Below the pieces are notes generated by a model. That model was not told the DNA's origin. It saw only the letters and a list, made by a program, of their open reading frames with translations, and ran no database searches. A stretch of 64,000 nt of DNA from Desulfatibacillum sp. (GTDB taxonomy: Bacteria > Desulfobacterota > Desulfobacteria > Desulfobacterales > SpSt-501), in assembly GCA_020725555.1 (NCBI GenBank), contig DYEU01000005.1:1-64000 (forward strand), in the 5' to 3' direction. How positions within the stretch are numbered: the first letter of the stretch is position 1; the number at the start of each line of letters is the position of its first letter. A program made the position numbers and the translations under genes. Positions 44,479-53,036 of this stretch are shown here, piece after piece.

Positions 44479-46016
44479 GCGTCTCCTCCTGGGTCCTGCC
44501 CCTGACGCTCACCCCGCCCAGCCTGCGCGACAACACGGCGGACGCCGACCGCCTGGCCGCCGCGCTGCGCCGCCGGACGGGCGGCGCCCCCGTCGCGCTC
44601 CCGCTCGAGCTCCTGCGCGAGCTCCCCGATGCCTTGCGCGCGGCCGACTGGCGCGTGCGCTGCGCCCTCTTCGGGGACGGCGAGGGCTGGGTCGCCACCG
44701 GGGTCTTCCCCGGCGAGGCGGGGGCCTCGCCGCTCGGCGCCGCCGTGGATTTGGGGACGACCCGCGTCGCGCTGCGGCTGCTCGAGCTCGCCTCCGGCCG
44801 CGTGCTCGCCGAGTCCGGCTTCGACAACCCCCAGGCGGCGGTTGGGCCCGACGTCCTCACCCGCATCCACCACGCGGCCACCCCGGCCGGCTTGGAAGAG
44901 CTCGCGGTCGCCGTCCGGCGGGCGCTTCACCGCGAGCTGAGCGCGCTTCTCGCCGCCCACGGCCGGGAGAGCCGTGAGCTCACCCACCTCGCGGTCGCCG
45001 GCAACACGGCCATGACCCACCTCTTCCTCGGCCTCGAGCCCGGCCGGATGATCCGCGAGCCCTACATCCCCGTGGTGAACCGGCCGGGGCTGGTCGCCGC
45101 GCGCGACGTGGGGCTTTCGTTCGCCCCCGCGGCGCGCGTGTTCGTCTTCCCCAACATCGGCAGCTACTTCGGCGGCGACCTGATCGCCGGCATCCTGTAT
45201 GCCGGGTTGCACCGCGCCTCCGAGCCGGCGATCCTCATCGACGTGGGAACCAACGCCGAGGTCGTGCTCGGCACCCGCGACTGGATGATCGGCTGCGCGG
45301 GCGCGGCCGGTCCGGCCCTCGAGGGCGGCATGAGCCGCGTCGGCATGACCGCCGCCCCGGGTGCGATCGACCGCGTCGCGCTCGAGCCGGCGACGGGACG
45401 CCTGTCGTTTCACACGATCGGCGGTCTGCCGCCCCGGGGCTTCTGCGGCTCGGGGATGATCGACCTCGCCGCCTGCCTCTTCCGCGCCGGGATGATCGAT
45501 GCCCGCGGCCGGTTCGTCCCCGCGGCCTGCGGCGGCCGCTTGACGACGGACGGCGCGCGCCTGGTCCTCGTCCCGGCCGCCGCCTCGGCGACCGGCGAAG
45601 ACCTCAGCCTCGAGCAGGCCGAGCTCGACAGCCTCCTGCGCTCCAAGGCCGCCATGTACACGATCCTCGAAACCCTCTGCCTGAGCGTCGGGCTGCGCCT
45701 CGAGGACATCGGCACCTTCTACGTCGCCGGGAGCTTCGGCTGCCTGATCGACCCCCGCTCGGCCGCCACGATCGGCATGCTGCCCGACCTGCCGCCCGAG
45801 CGTTTCGTCCCGCTGGGCAACAGCTCGCTCGAGGGCGCAACCCTCCTGCTCGCGCAACCGGGGTGCCTCGAAGAGATCCCGCGCATCCGCGACCGCATCA
45901 CCTACCTCGAGTTGAACGTGAACGCCGATTTCATGAGCCGCTTCAGCGCGGCGAAGTTTCTCCCGCACACCGACGCCGCGCGCTTTCCCAACCGCCCCCG
46001 TGGAGGGACCCCGTGA
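44475..46016 (+). CDS. RACo-like corrinoid-activation ATPase (DUF4445) lacking the ferredoxin domain
   Basis: A 513-residue protein of the ASKHA ATPase fold. It starts in the linker region of the family (LTPPSLRDNTADADRL, LRELPDALRAADWRV), then has the ATPase phosphate motifs GAAVDLGTTRVAL near residue 90 and AILIDVGTNAEVVLG near 260, and a C-terminal GRLEDIGTFYVAGSFG-like segment. Full-length RACo reduces inactive Co(II) corrinoid proteins and has an N-terminal 2Fe-2S domain; that domain is absent here and upstream DNA is occupied by the sirtuin gene. GTG 44475 overlaps the sirtuin stop (GTGA). The electron donor must therefore be separate, or the role differs. Confidence 0.82.
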   Translation: MSVSSWVLPLTLTPPSLRDNTADADRLAAALRRRTGGAPVALPLELLRELPDALRAADWRVRCALFGDGEGWVATGVFPGEAGASPLGAAVDLGTTRVALRLLELASGRVLAESGFDNPQAAVGPDVLTRIHHAATPAGLEELAVAVRRALHRELSALLAAHGRESRELTHLAVAGNTAMTHLFLGLEPGRMIREPYIPVVNRPGLVAARDVGLSFAPAARVFVFPNIGSYFGGDLIAGILYAGLHRASEPAILIDVGTNAEVVLGTRDWMIGCAGAAGPALEGGMSRVGMTAAPGAIDRVALEPATGRLSFHTIGGLPPRGFCGSGMIDLAACLFRAGMIDARGRFVPAACGGRLTTDGARLVLVPAAASATGEDLSLEQAELDSLLRSKAAMYTILETLCLSVGLRLEDIGTFYVAGSFGCLIDPRSAATIGMLPDLPPERFVPLGNSSLEGATLLLAQPGCLEEIPRIRDRITYLELNVNADFMSRFSAAKFLPHTDAARFPNRPRGGTP

Positions 46017-47200
46017 ACCGGCCGATCTACCTCGACTACAACGGCACCACCCCCCACCACCCCGAAGTCATCGCCGCGATGCGGCCTTTTCTCGAGGAAG
46101 AGTTCGGCAACCCCTCGAGCGGCCATCTCTACGCCGTCCGGCCCCGCCAGGCCGTCGCCCGCGCGCGCCGGCAGCTCGCCGACCTCCTCGGCTGCACCCC
46201 CGCCGAGGTCGTTTTCACGAGCGGCGGGACCGAGGCGAACAACTGGGCCATCCTCGGGAGCGCCCTCGGCCTCGCCGAGCGCGGCCGGCACATCGTGACG
46301 AGTTGCGTCGAGCACCCCGCCGTGCTCAACGTCTGCCGCTTCCTCGAGGAGCGCCACGGCTTCGCGGTGACCCGGGTCGCCGTGGACGGCCACGGCCGGG
46401 TCGACCCCGCGGCCGTGGCCGCGGCCCTGCGGCCGGACACCGTGCTCGTGAGCATCATGCACGCCAACAACGAGGTCGGCACGATCCAGCCGATCGCCGC
46501 CATCGCCCGCCTGGCCCGCGAGCGCGGCGTGCGCGTGCACACCGACGCCGCCCAGTCGGTGGGGAAGATCCCCGTGCTCGTCGAGGATCTGGGCGTCGAT
46601 CTGCTCTCCGTCGCCGGCCACAAGCTCTACGCCCCCAAGGGGGTGGGCGCGCTCTACGTGCGGCGCGGGATCGCCCTCGGGCCCTTGCTCCACGGCGCCG
46701 GCCAGGAGGGGGGGCTGCGCGCCGGAACCGAAAACGTGCTCGAGATCGTGGGCCTCGGCCAGGCCTGTGAGATCGCCCGGCGCGACCTCGCCGAGACCGG
46801 GGCCCGCCTGCGCGTCCTGCGCGACCGGCTCGAAGCCGCCCTCGCCGCGGCCGTCCCGGAGATGCGGGTGAACGGCCATCCCGAGGAACGGCTGCCCAAC
46901 ACGCTCAACGTCTCCTTCCGCGGCCTCGCCGCCCACCGCCTCCTCGAGGCGATCGGCCTCGAGGTGGCGGCCTCGGCCGGGGCCGCCTGCCACGCCGACC
47001 GCACCGAGATCTCGCACGTGCTCGCGGCCATGGGGGTTCCCGAGGCGTGGGCGGCGGGAACCCTCCGGCTCACCGTCGGCCGCATGACCACGGCCGCGGA
47101 GGTCGATGCCGCCGCGGCCGTGATCGCCCGCGAGGTCGCCGCCCTGCGGGATGGCGCATCCCGCCGCCCCGAGGGAGCCCCCGGCCGCCCGGCGTCTTGA
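46013..47200 (+). CDS. Cysteine desulfurase family aminotransferase (NifS/IscS-like)
   Basis: A 395-residue PLP enzyme. MNRPIYLDYNGTTPHHP is the family N-terminus, HTDAAQSVGK and SVAGHKLYAPKGVG carry the PLP contacts and the Schiff-base lysine, and the loop SAGAACHADRTEISHVL has the catalytic cysteine. It would supply sulfur (or selenium) for cofactor assembly. It begins with GTG 46013 overlapping the RACo-like stop and is the last gene of the seven-gene run. No IscU or NifU scaffold follows, so the acceptor is unknown. Confidence 0.88.
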   Translation: MNRPIYLDYNGTTPHHPEVIAAMRPFLEEEFGNPSSGHLYAVRPRQAVARARRQLADLLGCTPAEVVFTSGGTEANNWAILGSALGLAERGRHIVTSCVEHPAVLNVCRFLEERHGFAVTRVAVDGHGRVDPAAVAAALRPDTVLVSIMHANNEVGTIQPIAAIARLARERGVRVHTDAAQSVGKIPVLVEDLGVDLLSVAGHKLYAPKGVGALYVRRGIALGPLLHGAGQEGGLRAGTENVLEIVGLGQACEIARRDLAETGARLRVLRDRLEAALAAAVPEMRVNGHPEERLPNTLNVSFRGLAAHRLLEAIGLEVAASAGAACHADRTEISHVLAAMGVPEAWAAGTLRLTVGRMTTAAEVDAAAAVIAREVAALRDGASRRPEGAPGRPAS

Positions 47201-47329
47201 AAATTTCCACCGGATCGTTACTTTCTTTCCTTCGCTTCGACCGGGGCGACTTCCGCCGCCGAACCGGCCGGGGCCGTTTTCGCTTCCGGAATTTCCGATG
47301 ACACCGCTCTTCCCCCAGGAGGCCGCGAC

Positions 47330-48508
47330 ATGGAATGCGCTTGGGGTGCAGAGCCGCCGCTCGATCCGCTAGCGGCACCGCTCAAGGCCTGCGGCCGCGC
47401 CGCCGCCGAACTCGTTAAGCGGGCCGACCGCCTGGCACGATCCTGCGGCGTGCCGGCTGGGGACGCGGCCCGCCGCGCCGCGGCCCGCATTCTCGAACAC
47501 GCGGGCGACCCGGTCGCGGCCGCGGCGGCCCTTCTCGGCGCGGCCCGCGGGCGAAGCGAGGCGCCGGCGAGCCCCGAGGCCCTGCGGCGGGAATTCGGCC
47601 CGCTCCTCGCCGGCCTGGCCGAGGCCGACCCCGGGGGGTTCACGCCGCCCTCCGACGGGGAAGGCGACCGCCGGGCGCGCCTCGAGGCCGTGCTTTCCGC
47701 CTTCGCCGAGCGGCCGCGCCTTGCGCTGCTCCGGCTCGCCTATCGCCTGATCGAGCTCGAGGACGCCTGCGACGGCCGGCGCGGGGACGGCGCCGCGCTC
47801 GCCCGCGAGACGCTCGCCTTCTGGGTCCCGATCGCCGACCGCCTGAGCCTCGGCGGCCTGCGCCGCAGGCTCGAGGACCTCTGCTTCCGGCTGATCGACC
47901 CCGCGGGCTACGAGGCGCTGCGCCGGCGGATCGCCCCGATCCAGGCCGGCGACGACCGCTACCTCGCCGCGCTGAGGGGCCACGTGCAGGAGCTGCTCGC
48001 GGGAAACGGCATCCGCGCCGAGATCCAGACGCGCACGAAGAGCCTCCACGCCATCCGGCGCAAGATGCTCCGCACCGGCAAGAAACCCGAGGAGATCATG
48101 GACCGGCTCGGCGTCCGGGTCATCGTCGAGACCGTGCCCGAGTGCTACGCGGTCCTCGGCCTGATCCACACCGCCTTCACGCCGGTCCCGGGGACCTTCG
48201 ACGACTACATCGGCCGGCCCAAGGAGAACGGCTACCAGTCGCTGCACACGGTGGTGATCCCCTTGCGCGAGCTCTCCCACAAGCCGGTCGAGTTCCAGAT
48301 CCGCACCCGGCGCATGCACCTCGTCGCCGAGTTGGGCTCCGCCGCCCACTGGCTCTACAAGAACGAGGTGCCGCCCGCGGAGGAGGATCCCGCGGCGCGG
48401 CGTCGCCTGGGGATGCTGCTCGAGGAGGGGCGGCTCGCCGAGAGCGTGGAGGCCTTCCTCGAGCGGCTCGGAGGCGGCGCGCCGCAACCCGGGGAGGTCG
48501 CACGATGA
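47330..48508 (+). CDS. RelA/SpoT-type (p)ppGpp synthetase with degenerate hydrolase domain
   Basis: A 392-residue protein. Residues 1-195 have the fold of the RSH hydrolase domain but not its active site: the HD-ED motif is lost and the conserved ADRLHN is AYRLIE. The synthetase domain (about 215-350) is complete, with RTKSLHAIRRKM, MDRLGVRVIVETVPECY, GRPKENGYQSLHT and FQIRTRRMHLVAELGSAAHW. No TGS or ACT domain follows, so it cannot sense stalled ribosomes in the usual way. The stop overlaps the start of a glycosyltransferase gene (ATGA), placing an alarmone synthetase at the head of a mannoside gene cluster. Catalytic activity is inferred from motifs only. Confidence 0.85.
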   Translation: MECAWGAEPPLDPLAAPLKACGRAAAELVKRADRLARSCGVPAGDAARRAAARILEHAGDPVAAAAALLGAARGRSEAPASPEALRREFGPLLAGLAEADPGGFTPPSDGEGDRRARLEAVLSAFAERPRLALLRLAYRLIELEDACDGRRGDGAALARETLAFWVPIADRLSLGGLRRRLEDLCFRLIDPAGYEALRRRIAPIQAGDDRYLAALRGHVQELLAGNGIRAEIQTRTKSLHAIRRKMLRTGKKPEEIMDRLGVRVIVETVPECYAVLGLIHTAFTPVPGTFDDYIGRPKENGYQSLHTVVIPLRELSHKPVEFQIRTRRMHLVAELGSAAHWLYKNEVPPAEEDPAARRRLGMLLEEGRLAESVEAFLERLGGGAPQPGEVAR

Positions 48509-50814
48509 ACGCCATGACCGGCGGGGCCCCCGCCTTCCAGATCGCCCTGGTCGGCACCTACCTGCCGCGGCAGTGCGGGATCGCCACCTTCACGAGCGAC
48601 CTGCTGCGGGCGATCGCGCAGGAAATGCCGGAGGGGCGTTGCTGGGCGGTGGCCATGAACGACGTCGCCGGCGGGCTTCCCTACCCGCCGGAGGTGCGCT
48701 TCGAGATCAACCAGCGGGTGCTCGCGGAGTACCGGCTCGCGGCCGACTACCTGAACGTGAAGCGCGTGGACGCGGTCTGCCTGCAGCACGAGTACGGCAT
48801 CTTCGGCGGCGAGCACGGCCATTACGTGCTCGACCTCTTGAACGCCCTGCGCATGCCGCTCGTCACCACGCTGCACACCGTGCTCCACCGGCCGGACCCG
48901 GGCCAGCAGGCGGTCCTCCGGCGCATCGCCCGCATCTCGGACCGGCTGGTCGTCATGAGTCGCCGGAGCGCCGAGGTCCTAGAACGCGTCTACGACGTGC
49001 CCCGCCGCAAGATCGCCTTCATCCCCCACGGCATCCCCGACGTGCCCTTCGTGGACCCCAACTTCTACAAGGACCAGTACGGGGTGGAGGGCCGCAAGGT
49101 CATCCTCACCTTCGGGCTGCTCTCCCCGGGGAAGGGGATCGAGGTCATGATCGAGGCCCTCCCGGCCGTGGTCCGCCGGCACCCCGACGTGGTCTACCTG
49201 GTGCTGGGGGCGACCCACCCCCACGTGCGCCGCGAGCAGGGCGAGTCCTACCGCCTCGGCCTGCAGCGCCGCGCGCGCGATCTCGGCGTGGGCGACCACG
49301 TCGTCTTCCACAACCGCTTCGTCGACCTCGAGGAGCTCTGCCAGGTCCTCGGCGCGGCCGACATCTACGTCACCCCCTACCTCAACCCGGAGCAATCGAC
49401 CTCCGGCACCCTCGCCTACGCGCTGGGGTGCGGCAAGGCGGTGGTCTCGACCCCCTACGGCTACGCCGAGGAAATGCTCGCCGACGGCCGCGGCCGGCTG
49501 GTCCCCTTCCGCGACCCCGAGGCCCTCGCCGCGGCGATCCTCGATCTCCTCGACAACGAACGGGAGCGCCACGCCATGCGCAAGCTCGCCTACACCTCCT
49601 GCCGCGGCATGGTCTGGCGGGAGGTCGCCCGGAGCTACCTCGAGCTCTTCGCCGAGGTGCGCGCGGAGCGCGAGCGCTTCCCGCGGCCGGTCTTCCGCGC
49701 GCGCACGGCGGAGGAGTTCCCGCGCGAGGCGCCCCAGCCCCGGATCGACCACATCCTGCGGCTGACCGACGACGTGGGCATCCTCCAGCACGCCCGCTAC
49801 GGCATCCCCGACCGCCGCCACGGCTACTGCACGGACGACAACGCCCGCGCCCTGATCGCCGTGCTCAAGGCGCGGGAGATGATCGCCGACGGCGCCCCCC
49901 TCGACGACCTCGCCGTGCGCTACCTGAGCTTCCTGCAGCACGCCTTCCACCCCGAAACGGGGCGCTTCCGCAACTTCATGGGCTACGACCGCAGCTGGGC
50001 GGAGGAGGTCGGCTCCGAGGAAAGCCACGGCCGGGCCGTCTGGGGCCTGGGCGAGGCGATCGCGCTCGCGCCCGCCGAGGACTTCGCCGCCGCCGCGCGC
50101 ACGCTCTTCGAGGCCGCCCTGCCGGCGCTCGAGGGCTTCACCTCGCCGCGGGCGTGGGCCTACGCGCTGGCGGGCCTGGAGAGCTACCTGCGGCTCTTCC
50201 CCGGGGCGAGCGAGGTGCGGCGCCTGCGGGAGGCGCTCGCCCTCAAGCTCTTCGAGCTCCACCGCGCCGCCTCGACCCCCGACTGGCCCTGGATCGAGCC
50301 GCTCTTGGCCTACGCGAACGGCCGCATCCCGCAGGCGCTCATCCTCTGCGGCCGCCGCCTCGGCCATGCGGAGATGCTCGCCGCCGGGCTGGAGAGCCTG
50401 CGCTGGCTCTTCGCCGTCCAGACCGACCCCCGCGGTCACCTCGTGCCGGTCGGCAACAACGGCTGGTACCCCCGGGGCGGGGAGCGCGCCCGCTTCGACC
50501 AGCAGCCGATCGAGGCGGCCGAGCTGATCGAGGCCGCGCGGGAGGCCTGGGAGGCCACCCGCGCCCCCGAGTGGCTGCAGGCCGCGCAGCGCTGCCTGGA
50601 ATGGTTCCTGGGCGGAAACGACCTCAACGTCCCCCTCTACGACCACCGCAGCGGCGGCTGCTACGACGGCCTGACCCCGACGGGCCCCAACCGCAACCAG
50701 GGTGCGGAGTCGACGCTCGTCTGCTTCCTTTCGCTGCTCAACCTGAACCAGCTCCGCGGTCGCGAAATCGCCTCCGAGGAGGAGGCGGCGCGGGGGGAGA
50801 CGGTCCATGGCTAA
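48505..50814 (+). CDS. GT4 glycosyltransferase fused to a six-hairpin glycosidase-like domain
   Basis: A 769-residue two-domain protein. Residues 12-400 are a GT-B fold, family 4 glycosyltransferase (GTYLPRQCGIATFTSDLL at the N-terminus, LQHEYGIFGG, FGLLSPGKGIEVMIEAL, and the nucleotide-sugar motif YLNPEQSTSGTLAYALGCGK). Residues 415-750 form an alpha-helical toroid-like domain (DHILRLTDDVGILQHARYGI, HGYCTDDNARALIAVL, YDGLTPTGPNRNQGAEST), resembling six-hairpin glycosidases or epimerases. Such fusions accompany GH130 genes and are annotated as mannosyltransferases. It is coupled to the RSH gene upstream and overlaps the next GT4 gene by 8 bases. Confidence 0.85.
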   Translation: MNAMTGGAPAFQIALVGTYLPRQCGIATFTSDLLRAIAQEMPEGRCWAVAMNDVAGGLPYPPEVRFEINQRVLAEYRLAADYLNVKRVDAVCLQHEYGIFGGEHGHYVLDLLNALRMPLVTTLHTVLHRPDPGQQAVLRRIARISDRLVVMSRRSAEVLERVYDVPRRKIAFIPHGIPDVPFVDPNFYKDQYGVEGRKVILTFGLLSPGKGIEVMIEALPAVVRRHPDVVYLVLGATHPHVRREQGESYRLGLQRRARDLGVGDHVVFHNRFVDLEELCQVLGAADIYVTPYLNPEQSTSGTLAYALGCGKAVVSTPYGYAEEMLADGRGRLVPFRDPEALAAAILDLLDNERERHAMRKLAYTSCRGMVWREVARSYLELFAEVRAERERFPRPVFRARTAEEFPREAPQPRIDHILRLTDDVGILQHARYGIPDRRHGYCTDDNARALIAVLKAREMIADGAPLDDLAVRYLSFLQHAFHPETGRFRNFMGYDRSWAEEVGSEESHGRAVWGLGEAIALAPAEDFAAAARTLFEAALPALEGFTSPRAWAYALAGLESYLRLFPGASEVRRLREALALKLFELHRAASTPDWPWIEPLLAYANGRIPQALILCGRRLGHAEMLAAGLESLRWLFAVQTDPRGHLVPVGNNGWYPRGGERARFDQQPIEAAELIEAAREAWEATRAPEWLQAAQRCLEWFLGGNDLNVPLYDHRSGGCYDGLTPTGPNRNQGAESTLVCFLSLLNLNQLRGREIASEEEAARGETVHG

Positions 50815-52033
50815 CCGGCCGATCGTGCTCGTGAGCTCCTACCCGCCGCGGCTGTGCGGGATCGCCACCTTCTGCGAGGAGGCGCGCGAGTTCATCCAGA
50901 AGGCGAACCCCGAGCGCGAGGTGCTGGTGATCAGCCACACCGACGGCCGCGGCGAGGGGGTCTATCCTATGATCGACCTCGCACGGCGCGACTGGTGGGT
51001 GCCCGTGGCGCGGCGCATCGAAAAGCTCGACCCCTACGCCGTGCACATCGAGCACGAGTACGGGCTCTACGAGTACCGCGACCCCCGGGGCGTGGGCGAC
51101 GGCAACGAGGGCTTCCTCGACCTCCTCGAGGCGATCGGCACCTTCCCCGTCGTGGTCGAGCCGCACACGGTGCACGGCCGCCTGAGCGATTTCGAGGCCG
51201 ACTTCATCTTCCGCCTCTGCCAGCGGAGCCACGTGGTCCTCTTCAAGTGCCATTACCAGAAGTGGCGGCTCGAATGGACCTTCCAGGGGCGAAACTGGGC
51301 CGTGCCGCGCAACATCATGGTCGTGCCCCACGGCGCGCGGCCCGACAAGCGCTGGGGCATCCACGAGATCCCGCGCATCCGCCGCGAGCTGGGGCTCGAC
51401 CGGGCGGGGCTCGCCGACCACGTCGTGGGGATGATCGGCTGGATCCAGAGCAACAAGCGCTGGGACATCCTGCTCTCCCTGTGGGAGGAGCTTCACGAGG
51501 AGATCCTCCGGCGCACGGGGCAGCCGTGGGATCTGCTCGCCGCCGGGGCGATGCGCGACCCCCACCACCGCCGCGACTTCGAGGAATGGAAATCGGAGGT
51601 GCTCACGCTCGAGCGCAAGGGGATCGCGCACTACCGGGAGTTCATCCCGCGTGGCGACACCTACTACAAGATGATGGCCGTCTGCGACTTCATCGTCCTG
51701 CCGACGATCGACGAGACCCAGTCGGGGACGCTCGCGCGCATCATCGCCCTCAACAAGCCCTACGTCACGACCGCCCCCATGGAGGGGCTGACCGCGCAGA
51801 CCCTCGAGAGCGAGGGCGGTCTGCTCTTCACGACCAAGGCCATGCTGCGCCAGAAGGTGCTCAAGCTCGCCTGCGACGAGCGGCTGCGGCTGGAGCTGGG
51901 CGAGAACCTGCGGCGCTACCTCGACGAGGTGGTCTCCTGGGAGCGGATCGCGCGGCAGTACAACGAAGCCTACCGGCTCGCGCGGAGGGCCGCCCGCACC
52001 GGCGAGCCGGTCGCGCTGGAGCCGGAATTCTGA
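50807..52033 (+). CDS. GT4 family glycosyltransferase
   Basis: A 408-residue GT-B glycosyltransferase. The N-terminal half begins VLVSSYPPRLCGIATFCEEA and has VHIEHEYGLYEY and EPHTVHGRLSDFE. The C-terminal half has GMIGWIQSNKRWDILLSL and PTIDETQSGTLARIIAL, the donor-binding region. Similarity to the preceding gene at the N-terminus suggests paralogues acting on the same polymer. The start is inside the end of the preceding gene; a GGGGGGAGA stretch provides the ribosome site. A GH130 gene follows after 27 bases. Confidence 0.87.
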   Translation: MANRPIVLVSSYPPRLCGIATFCEEAREFIQKANPEREVLVISHTDGRGEGVYPMIDLARRDWWVPVARRIEKLDPYAVHIEHEYGLYEYRDPRGVGDGNEGFLDLLEAIGTFPVVVEPHTVHGRLSDFEADFIFRLCQRSHVVLFKCHYQKWRLEWTFQGRNWAVPRNIMVVPHGARPDKRWGIHEIPRIRRELGLDRAGLADHVVGMIGWIQSNKRWDILLSLWEELHEEILRRTGQPWDLLAAGAMRDPHHRRDFEEWKSEVLTLERKGIAHYREFIPRGDTYYKMMAVCDFIVLPTIDETQSGTLARIIALNKPYVTTAPMEGLTAQTLESEGGLLFTTKAMLRQKVLKLACDERLRLELGENLRRYLDEVVSWERIARQYNEAYRLARRAARTGEPVALEPEF

Positions 52034-52060
52034 CGACGCCGGCAAGGAGTCCTGATCCGT

Positions 52061-53026
52061 ATGAGCGACGCCCGTTTCCGCGAACTCTTCCGGCGGCACC
52101 CCGCCAACCCCATCCTGCAGACCCGGGATCTCCCCTATCCGGCGAACTCGGTCTTCAACGCCGGGGCGACGCGCTGCGGCGAGGAGACGCTCCTGCTCCT
52201 GCGCGTCGAGGACCGCCGCGGGATGTCCCACCTCACCGTCGCGCGCAGCCGCAACGGGGTCGACGGCTGGGCGATCGACCCGCATCCGACCCTGCTCCCC
52301 GACCCCGAGCACCACCCCGAGGAGCTCTGGGGCATCGAAGACCCGCGCCTCACGCGCATCGAGGAGCTCGACCTCTGGGCCGTGCTCTACACCTCCTACT
52401 CGCGCGGCGGCCCACTCGTGTCGCTCGCCACCACGCGCGACTTTCGCACCTTCGAGCGCAAGGGCGTCGTCATGCCCCCCGAAGACAAGGACGCGGCCCT
52501 CTTCCCGGTCCGCTTCCGCGGCCGCTGGGCCATGCTGCACCGGCCCGTCACCGCCTTCGCCGGGGTCGGCGCCCACATCTGGATCTCCTTCAGCCCGGAC
52601 ATGAAGCACTGGGGCGACCACCAGATCCTGATCCCGGCGCGGCAGGGCGGCTGGTGGGATGCGAACAAGATCGGCCTCTCCCCCCCGCCCCTGGCCACCG
52701 AGCGCGGCTGGCTGATCCTCTACCACGGCGTGCGGCAGACGGCCGGCGGGTGCATCTACCGCCTGGGGCTTGCGCTGCTGGACCTCGAGGAGCCGACCCG
52801 CGTGACGGCCCGCGCCGACGAGTGGGTCTTCGCCCCCGAGGAGCCCTACGAGGTCACGGGCGACGTGGACAAGGTCGTCTTTCCCTGCGGGTGGGTGGTC
52901 GAGGGCGACGCGGTGCGGCTCTACTACGGCGGGGCCGACAAGTGCATCGCGCTCGCCACCGCGAGCGTGCGCGAGCTTCTCGACTGGCTCGAGGCCCACA
53001 AGCACTGGGACCGCCGCGTCTGCTGA
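52061..53026 (+). CDS. GH130 family mannoside phosphorylase/hydrolase
   Basis: A 321-residue five-bladed beta-propeller enzyme. The family signature ELWGIEDPRLTRI carries the proton-donor Asp, and FRRHPANPIL at the N-terminus, ALFPVRFRGRWAMLHRP and WWDANKIGLSPPPL line the active site. GH130 enzymes phosphorolyse or hydrolyse beta-mannosides (beta-1,4 or beta-1,2). Subfamily and phosphate ligands cannot be settled here. Its position between GT4 genes suggests turnover or proofreading of a mannose polymer made by them. Confidence 0.9.
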   Translation: MSDARFRELFRRHPANPILQTRDLPYPANSVFNAGATRCGEETLLLLRVEDRRGMSHLTVARSRNGVDGWAIDPHPTLLPDPEHHPEELWGIEDPRLTRIEELDLWAVLYTSYSRGGPLVSLATTRDFRTFERKGVVMPPEDKDAALFPVRFRGRWAMLHRPVTAFAGVGAHIWISFSPDMKHWGDHQILIPARQGGWWDANKIGLSPPPLATERGWLILYHGVRQTAGGCIYRLGLALLDLEEPTRVTARADEWVFAPEEPYEVTGDVDKVVFPCGWVVEGDAVRLYYGGADKCIALATASVRELLDWLEAHKHWDRRVC

Positions 53027-53036
53027 GGAGGCGCCC

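Noticed and set aside
46013..47200. Cysteine desulfurase as a sign of a nif gene cluster near nifA
   Set aside because: It lies 18 kb from nifA, at the end of the CooC/RACo operon, with no nitrogenase genes nearby.
47430..47450. TGGCAC followed by a TGC, resembling a sigma-54 promoter
   Set aside because: It lies inside the RelA/SpoT-like coding region and the GG-to-GC spacing is wrong.
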